Positions 59,116 through 64,000 of a stretch of 64,000 bases of DNA are shown piece after piece (position 1 is the first letter of the stretch; every line of letters starts with the position of its first letter). The DNA comes from Slackia sp. GTDB taxonomy: Bacteria; Actinomycetota; Coriobacteriia; Anaerosomatales; Anaerosomataceae. Where the stretch lies: contig DYEA01000002.1 of assembly GCA_020725885.1 (NCBI GenBank), forward strand, positions 79,046 through 143,045. Reading direction: 5' to 3'. Below the pieces are notes generated by a model. The model had not been told where the DNA came from. It made no database searches and saw only the letters and a program-made list of their open reading frames with translations. The position numbers and the translations under genes were made by a program.

Positions 59116-60381
59116 TCACAGCTTCGCTTCGTACTGCCGCTGCAGCCACACGGAGCGGACTTCCGCGCGTCGAAGGTCCACGAACGACGCCTCCCGCGTG
59201 CGGATCACCTCGTGGGGCGGCTCTGGGTCGAACACGACGCCCAAGTCTTCTGCCCGGGCCCAGAACTCGGTGCCGGGCAGCACGCGCAGCGTCGAGGTCT
59301 GGATCCTGCCCGGGTCGAGGCCGATGCAGAAGCGCATGCCCTCCAGCATGTCCGCAGGGGTGTCACCGGGCAGGCCGACGATCAGGTCGCACTCGACGCG
59401 GATGCCGTGGCGCTTGCAGGCCTCGACGCCTGCAACGAAGCGCTCGCGGTCGAACGGCCGCCTGCAGGCCCCGAGCGCTCGCGCGCCGACGGTCTGCGGA
59501 CCGGTCTCGACGGAGGAGACGCCCGCACGGGCCAGCAGCGCAGCCGCTTCGTCGTCGACCCGCTCGATGTCGACCTCGACCGTGTGGAGTCGCACGCCGC
59601 GGCGGGCGTACGGCTCCAGCATATCCGCGAGCCACTCGAGGCGCTCGCGCGTCAGGTTGAACACCGGGTCGATGAACGAGAACGACCGGACCCCGGGAGC
59701 CTGGGCGATGAGCGAGACTTCGGCCTCGACCCTCTCGCGCGAGTAGGCCCTGATCCGCCGGCTCCCCTTTCCCTCGTAGCAGTAGCCGCACTGATGCGGG
59801 CATCCGCGGTACGTCTCCACGTACGTCGCGCCGTCGATCGGGGCCAGAACGCCCGTCAGGTACGGCGACGGGAGCCGGTCGAGGTCCTCGAGCGGCTGCT
59901 GCGGACGCGTCGCCCGGATGGACCCGTCGGCCGACCGGTAGACGATGCCATCGACGTCATCGAGGTCGGCGCCTTCCGACAGCGCGAGCAAGAGCTCCGC
60001 GAACGGGACCTCGCCGTCGCCCACCACGACCGCGTCGATCTCGGGATGGCGCGCGAGGACGTCTTCAGCGATCGGGCCGACCTCGGGACCGCCGGCTACG
60101 ACATGCGTGGATGGCGCCGCAGCCTTGACGACCCTGAGAGCCTCGTAGGTGTCGCGGGCGGACCAGCACATCATGGATGCTCCGACGACGTCGGGCTCCA
60201 ACTGCAAGACCCGGTAGGCGACCCACCACGGATCGGTGCCGGCGTCGATCTCGAGCGTCTGGAACGCCGCCGCTCCCGCCAGGCGGGGGTCGTGCTGAGC
60301 ATACGCGCGGACGTACGCGCATCCGAGCGAACGGTACCCCGGCGCATTCAAGGCGAGCAGCACCACTTTCAGGGGCCTCAC
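59116..60381 (-). CDS. B12-binding-domain radical SAM protein
   Basis: 421 residues from the GTG. The N-terminal 130 residues form a Rossmann fold of the cobalamin-binding type (VVLLALNAPGYRSLGCAYV; VVAGGPEVGPIAEDVL), although no DxHxxG His is seen, so cobalamin may be bound base-off or not at all. The radical SAM core has RGCPHQCGYCYEGKG (CxxxCxxC) and SFIDPVFN. Such proteins do methylations, ring closures or C-S bond changes on unknown substrates. Starts 4 bp inside the previous gene. Confidence 0.85.
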   Translation of the reverse strand: MRPLKVVLLALNAPGYRSLGCAYVRAYAQHDPRLAGAAAFQTLEIDAGTDPWWVAYRVLQLEPDVVGASMMCWSARDTYEALRVVKAAAPSTHVVAGGPEVGPIAEDVLARHPEIDAVVVGDGEVPFAELLLALSEGADLDDVDGIVYRSADGSIRATRPQQPLEDLDRLPSPYLTGVLAPIDGATYVETYRGCPHQCGYCYEGKGSRRIRAYSRERVEAEVSLIAQAPGVRSFSFIDPVFNLTRERLEWLADMLEPYARRGVRLHTVEVDIERVDDEAAALLARAGVSSVETGPQTVGARALGACRRPFDRERFVAGVEACKRHGIRVECDLIVGLPGDTPADMLEGMRFCIGLDPGRIQTSTLRVLPGTEFWARAEDLGVVFDPEPPHEVIRTREASFVDLRRAEVRSVWLQRQYEAKL

Positions 60382-61079
60382 AGCCCAATCCCTTCGCCCG
60401 GAGCGTGCATGGCGTGCGACCGCGGCACGCGAAGCCCGCGGACCTCGACCCATGCCCGATTCACGGTTCCCGTGTCGCACGCGGCGGCGACGACCGCCTC
60501 AGGAGGGTCGACTGCCGACCCCGTCGCCTCCAAGACCACGTGAGCGGCGCCGGCGTGCGCGGCCGCGGCGACAACCAGGTGGAGCTGCTCAGCATTGTGC
60601 CGGCACACTGGGACGATCGCGCTCGCCGCGACCTGCAGGCTGGCCTGGCTTGCCGCGTCCGTGAACCGCTCGATCCCCGACAGCGAGGCCGCGGACGCGC
60701 CAGCGGCGCCCGCCATGCGATCTCCGAGGTCCCCGACCCCGAAGACGATCGCCCGAACGTGCCTGACGCCGGCCATCAACGCTCCCCTAGCTACCTCCTC
60801 GCGCGCCAAGGCGGCGGCGTCGGTCTCTAGCCCGATCCGCTCGAAGCCCGCCGCCCTGGCCGCCGCGACGATCTCCGGAAGCGATGGATGCGCGAACGGC
60901 TCAGGCCCGCACAGGACGACGCTGGGACCGACTGAGGCCGTCCACTCGGCCGCGACCTCGCGCAGCTCTGCCGCGACGTCAGGAACCGAGCGCCACGTCG
61001 CGGCGACCCGCCGAGGGTCGCACAAGCGGCAGCGTCTCTCGCTTGGAACACCGACCTCGACGCGAGCGAACGGCAGCAT
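60378..61079 (-). CDS. Degenerate radical SAM-fold protein (Ser-x3-Cys-x2-Cys)
   Basis: 233 residues from the ATG after GAGGAGGAGC. VEVGVPSERRCRLCDP stands where radical SAM enzymes have CxxxCxxC: the first Cys is Ser. A GGEP-like motif follows (VVLCGPEPFAHPSLPEIVAA), then ARAAGFERIGLETDAAALA, so the TIM-barrel order is kept. It could be a partner or scaffold of the next gene, or a decayed enzyme. Other frames are shadows. Confidence 0.65.
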   Translation of the reverse strand: MLPFARVEVGVPSERRCRLCDPRRVAATWRSVPDVAAELREVAAEWTASVGPSVVLCGPEPFAHPSLPEIVAAARAAGFERIGLETDAAALAREEVARGALMAGVRHVRAIVFGVGDLGDRMAGAAGASAASLSGIERFTDAASQASLQVAASAIVPVCRHNAEQLHLVVAAAAHAGAAHVVLEATGSAVDPPEAVVAAACDTGTVNRAWVEVRGLRVPRSHAMHAPGEGIGL

Positions 61080-61165
61080 GCTCCTCCTCATCCGACGCAG
61101 CCAGTATAGACGGAGCGGGCGGCGCGGTCTCAGCGCAGCAGACAGGTGGCTGGTAGAATCCTGCC

Positions 61166-63184
61166 ATGGACAGCTTCCCGCGTCAGCAGCCATCGCCGCT
61201 CCGCTTCATTCCCGGGGTCCTCGCGCTGCTCGCGCTCGTCGCGACGCGGTTCTACAGCCACGCGCTCTTCCACACCATGGCCGAGCTGTTCGCCGTCGCT
61301 GTGCAGTTCAGCCTGTTCACCGTCGTGTGGCACAGCAGGCGGCACATCGACAGCGGTCCGCTGCTCTTGATCGGCGCGTCGGCCGCCTCGATAGCCGGAT
61401 TGGACGCATTGCACATGCTCACCTACGAAGGCGCAGGGCTCCTGCCCTCGACGCCAGCCGTTCCCATGCAGCTATGGATCGCCGCTCGCGGCATCCAGGC
61501 CGGCAGCCTGCTCGTCGCGAGCCGCTACACAGACCGTACGCCGGTCGCGTGGCGCGTGCTCGCCCTGACGAGCCTCCTTGGCGCAGCTGCTGTCGCACTC
61601 ACCGCGACCGGCGCGTTGCCCGCGCTTCTCGGCTCCGGCGGCCTGGCTTCGCTGAGGTCGGCCGCTGACTGGGCGACCGTGCTGGCGCTCGGCGCAACCC
61701 TCTACCGCTTCTCGAGGACGCCCGATGCCTTCCCTCCCGCCGTGGCTTCGCTCGTGCAGCGATCGGTCGCAGCCGTCATCGGGTCGCAGTCGCTGATATC
61801 GCTGGCCCCTGACCCCTCCACCGTGATCCACCTTGTCGGACACCTTCTGCGCATCGTTGGCGCGTATGCGTTGTACCGGGCAGTCGTCGTCAGCGTCCTC
61901 GAAGAGCCGCAGGCGCTGCTGTTCCGGGAAATCAGCCTCCGCAACGCGCGCCTCGAAGACGCCCAGCGCGCGCTCAGGCGCGCGAAGGAGCGGAGCGACG
62001 CGATGGGGTCCGTCGCCGGCATGATCGCGCGCGGAGACGAGGTGGACACCGTCATCGCCCGCGCGCTCGACGTGTGCTGCGAGACGCTCGGCGCCGACGG
62101 CGCGGTCCTGGCGACCGTCTCCGGGACCGGGTATTCCGTATCGCACACGCGGGGGTTCGACAGAGCCATGGCTGACCTCCAGACCGATACGCAATCCGCC
62201 CGCCACCTGGCCCTCGCCATCGAGAAACGCGCGCCGGTCATCGTCAACGACCCAGCGCGCGATCCGCGCGTCGACCGTGCGTTCGTCTCTCGTTTCGGCA
62301 TCAGAGCGCTCATCACTGCTCCGCTGCTGGCAGGCAACGAGGCGTTCGGCGCCCTCACGTTCGTCAAGCGCAAGGGTCGGGTCGGCTTCGACGAGCACGA
62401 CCGAGGCTTCGTCGGACGCCTCGGCACCGCGCTCACCCTGGCGATGGCCAACGAGCGCCTGCGCGCGTCGCAAGCCCGGGTGGCTGACGCTCTGCGCTGC
62501 GCGATACTCTCCATGCCCGACGCATTGCCCGGCGTGCAGATCGGGCACGTGTATCGCTCAGCCGACCGGCTGGCGCGCATCGGTGGGGACTTCTACGACG
62601 CATTTCCCGTCGCCGACGGAGTGCACGCGGTTCTGATGGGAGACGTCTCGGGGAAGGGCGTCGACGCGGCCGTGTCCAGCTTCGTGACGCGCACCGCGTT
62701 CCACGCGCTCGCGCTGCGAGAGCCGTCGCCTGCCGCCGTGATGACTGCGGTGAACGACGTCCTGGCGCGGCTCCTGCCGGAAGGGGCGTTCGCCACCGCC
62801 GTGTTCGGTCTCATCGACACGACCGCTGGAGTGTTCACTGCCTGCAGCGCCGGTCATCCCGACCCGCTGGTGTGCGCAGACGGACGTTGCGTCGAGCACG
62901 ACGCGGTCCGCAGCATGCCGCTCGGCATGTTCCCGGACGCCCGGTACGAGGAGTTCTCCGTCCCGCTCGGCCGCGGCCACGTCCTCGTGCTGTTCAGCGA
63001 CGGCGTCCTCGAAGCCCGAAGAGGGCTGGAGCCGTTCGGCGAGGGACGCGTCCGCGAGACCCTCGACACCCTGGAGACCCACGACCCGCAAGGCGTCGCT
63101 GAGCGCCTGCTCGCAGCAGTGGTCGAGTACGCCGACGGCACCCGCGCGGACGACATCGCGATCGTCGCGCTCAGGCTCGAGTGA
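61166..63184 (+). CDS. MASE3-GAF-PP2C (SpoIIE) phosphatase
   Basis: 672 residues. Seven hydrophobic helices in the N-terminal 250 residues with ASIAGLDALHMLTYEGAGLLP, as in MASE3; a short coil; GAF (about 290-430) with VIVNDPARDPRVDRAF; and a SpoIIE PP2C domain with RIGGDFYDAFP, LMGDVSGKGVDAAVSS and LFSDGVLEARRG. It would turn a membrane or intracellular signal into dephosphorylation of a STAS-type protein, possibly the fusion at 42101. The ATG has no strong ribosome site. Confidence 0.9.
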   Translation: MDSFPRQQPSPLRFIPGVLALLALVATRFYSHALFHTMAELFAVAVQFSLFTVVWHSRRHIDSGPLLLIGASAASIAGLDALHMLTYEGAGLLPSTPAVPMQLWIAARGIQAGSLLVASRYTDRTPVAWRVLALTSLLGAAAVALTATGALPALLGSGGLASLRSAADWATVLALGATLYRFSRTPDAFPPAVASLVQRSVAAVIGSQSLISLAPDPSTVIHLVGHLLRIVGAYALYRAVVVSVLEEPQALLFREISLRNARLEDAQRALRRAKERSDAMGSVAGMIARGDEVDTVIARALDVCCETLGADGAVLATVSGTGYSVSHTRGFDRAMADLQTDTQSARHLALAIEKRAPVIVNDPARDPRVDRAFVSRFGIRALITAPLLAGNEAFGALTFVKRKGRVGFDEHDRGFVGRLGTALTLAMANERLRASQARVADALRCAILSMPDALPGVQIGHVYRSADRLARIGGDFYDAFPVADGVHAVLMGDVSGKGVDAAVSSFVTRTAFHALALREPSPAAVMTAVNDVLARLLPEGAFATAVFGLIDTTAGVFTACSAGHPDPLVCADGRCVEHDAVRSMPLGMFPDARYEEFSVPLGRGHVLVLFSDGVLEARRGLEPFGEGRVRETLDTLETHDPQGVAERLLAAVVEYADGTRADDIAIVALRLE

Positions 63185-63202
63185 CGGACCTTCAAGCAGA
63201 AC

Positions 63203-63233
63203 GGGCGGCCCGTGGCCGCCCGGTTCGCTCGTT
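63203..63233. terminator. Terminator hairpin between PP2C gene and tRNA-Leu
   Basis: GGGCGGCC-(3)-GGCCGCCC followed on plus by GGTTCGCTCGTT. It can serve the plus-strand gene and the minus-strand tRNA. Confidence 0.7.
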
Positions 63234-63319
63234 GGTGTCGGAGGTGGGAGTTGAACCCACACGTCCTAAGTGGACACTAGGCCCTCAACCTAGCGCGTCT
63301 GCCATTCCGCCACTCCGAC
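63233..63319 (-). tRNA. tRNA-Leu (GAG)
   Basis: Acceptor GTCGGAG/CTCCGAC, anticodon stem CTAGG/CCTAG with loop TTGAGGG (GAG), a long variable arm (TGTCCACTTAGGACG), T arm TGGGTTCAACTCCCA, encoded CCA at 63233-63235. Confidence 0.96.
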
Positions 63320-63387
63320 GCATCGCGCTGCCGTCGAGACAGCGAGGGGAAGTGTAACAGAACCCCTTCCGCAGTTCTAGACGGAAA

Positions 63388-64000
63388 TCACTCCGCTGCG
63401 CCGCCTCCCGTCGCGCCGGCCGCCGACACGCTCCGCTTCTGCTTCTCCTCCGGGATCGGGTTCGGCGCGGCGAAGTGGCACGCCGCCCGGTGTCCTGGCG
63501 CGACTTCACGGAGCTCGGGCTCCTGCTCGGCGCAGATCGGGAACTGCGCGATGGGGCACCGCGTGTGGAAGCGGCACCCCGTCGGCGGGTTGATCGGGCT
63601 GGGCACGTCGCCTTCGAGGATGATCCTCGTGCGCGCGCGCTGCTTCTCAGGGTCGGGCACAGGGACCGCTGAGAGCAGCGACTGGGTGTACGGGTGGTGC
63701 GGCTCGTCGTACAGGCCTTTCCAGTCGCCGATCTCGATCATCTTGCCGAGGTACATCACCGCGACCCGGTCGGAGATGTGGCGCACGACGGACAGGTCGT
63801 GGGCGATGAACAGGTACGTGAGCCCGAACTCTTTCTGCAGGTCCTGAAGCAGGTTGATAACCTGCGCCTGGATGGACACGTCAAGCGCCGACACAGGCTC
63901 GTCGCATATGATGAGCTTGGGGTTCACGGCAAGCGCCCTCGCCACCCCGATCCTCTGGCGCTGGCCGCCGGAGAATTCGTGCGGGTATCTCCTTGCATGG
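63388..64000 (-). CDS. dppF: Oligopeptide/dipeptide ABC transporter ATP-binding protein (5' part outside window)
   Basis: About 204 C-terminal residues; the frame is open at the right edge. The ABC signature [15 protein letters not shown], Walker [16 protein letters not shown], the H-loop in [14 protein letters not shown] and the peptide-transporter C-terminal domain ([14 protein letters not shown] with its Cys cluster, [11 protein letters not shown]) identify the DppF/OppF class. It powers import of peptides or nickel. The Ala-rich tail is unusual but not a break. Partner genes would lie to the right. Confidence 0.93.
   Translation of the reverse strand, partial: HARRYPHEFSGGQRQRIGVARALAVNPKLIICDEPVSALDVSIQAQVINLLQDLQKEFGLTYLFIAHDLSVVRHISDRVAVMYLGKMIEIGDWKGLYDEPHHPYTQSLLSAVPVPDPEKQRARTRIILEGDVPSPINPPTGCRFHTRCPIAQFPICAEQEPELREVAPGHRAACHFAAPNPIPEEKQKRSVSAAGATGGGAAE

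Overview
The window is GC-rich, densely packed and reads as a free-living, probably anaerobic or microaerophilic, Gram-positive-type bacterium. Cell-wall-binding (CWB2) surface proteins, a Gram-positive-style heme set, UbiD/UbiA/UbiX genes of probable menaquinone synthesis and a Tat-exported uptake hydrogenase point to the Actinobacteriota, perhaps a Coriobacteriia relative. That placement is inference. A complete sigma-54 module is unusual for that phylum.

Layout. 1-4136: an FAD/Fe-S oxidoreductase with a methionine-rich tail (cut by the window edge), a HAD hydrolase and a DUF2249 protein. 4587-8819: a periplasmic hydrogenase operon (small subunit, large subunit, cytochrome b, maturation protease). 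The large subunit has an in-frame UGA exactly where the first cysteine of the C-terminal nickel motif belongs, and the frame then continues through the rest of the motif, so this is read as a selenocysteine [NiFeSe] enzyme. 8810-10602: two-component system. 10674-18618: transketolase, inositol-phosphatase-like protein and heme genes (hemE, hemH and two tandem hemY). 18724-25448: acs, a candidate structured RNA, ferredoxin, DegV, HIT, exonuclease VII and RNase D. 25516-30445: diacylglycerol-kinase-like protein and two CWB2 surface proteins.

30699-37116 is a 6.4-kb integrative element inserted in the 3' end of tRNA-Val(GAC). It has 46-bp attachment repeats, arm-type repeats, integrase, excisionase, a winged-helix replication-type protein, a PD-(D/E)xK-type nuclease, an exonuclease-BRCT protein, a Cys-rich protein and an iteron-like array. 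No capsid or conjugation gene is visible. Two further tRNAs (Gly, Cys) follow.

37534-46192: ubiX, ubiA and ubiD, a HAD protein, a nitroreductase, and a partner-switching pair (STAS-kinase fusion plus a PP2C phosphatase). 46279-55298: CcdA, HMA protein, zinc ribbon, sigma-54 activator, kinase, rpoN, EamA and CDF transporters, a CsoR/CstR-type repressor, DUF302, FmdB-type protein and thioredoxin. 55418-64000: a chelatase-like membrane protein, PHP phosphoesterase, CNBD protein, aminotransferase, a radical-SAM pair, a MASE3-GAF-PP2C protein, tRNA-Leu and a truncated peptide-ABC ATPase.

One theme links distant parts. A palindrome ATACC-N6/7-GGTAT lies inside the -35/-10 spacer of four promoters: those of the FAD/Fe-S gene, ccdA, the CsoR-like gene (divergent from the CDF-EamA pair) and trx-fmdB-DUF302. 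A second copy sits just downstream of the first promoter. These look like one thiol/persulfide- or metal-responsive regulon controlled by the repressor at 54052.
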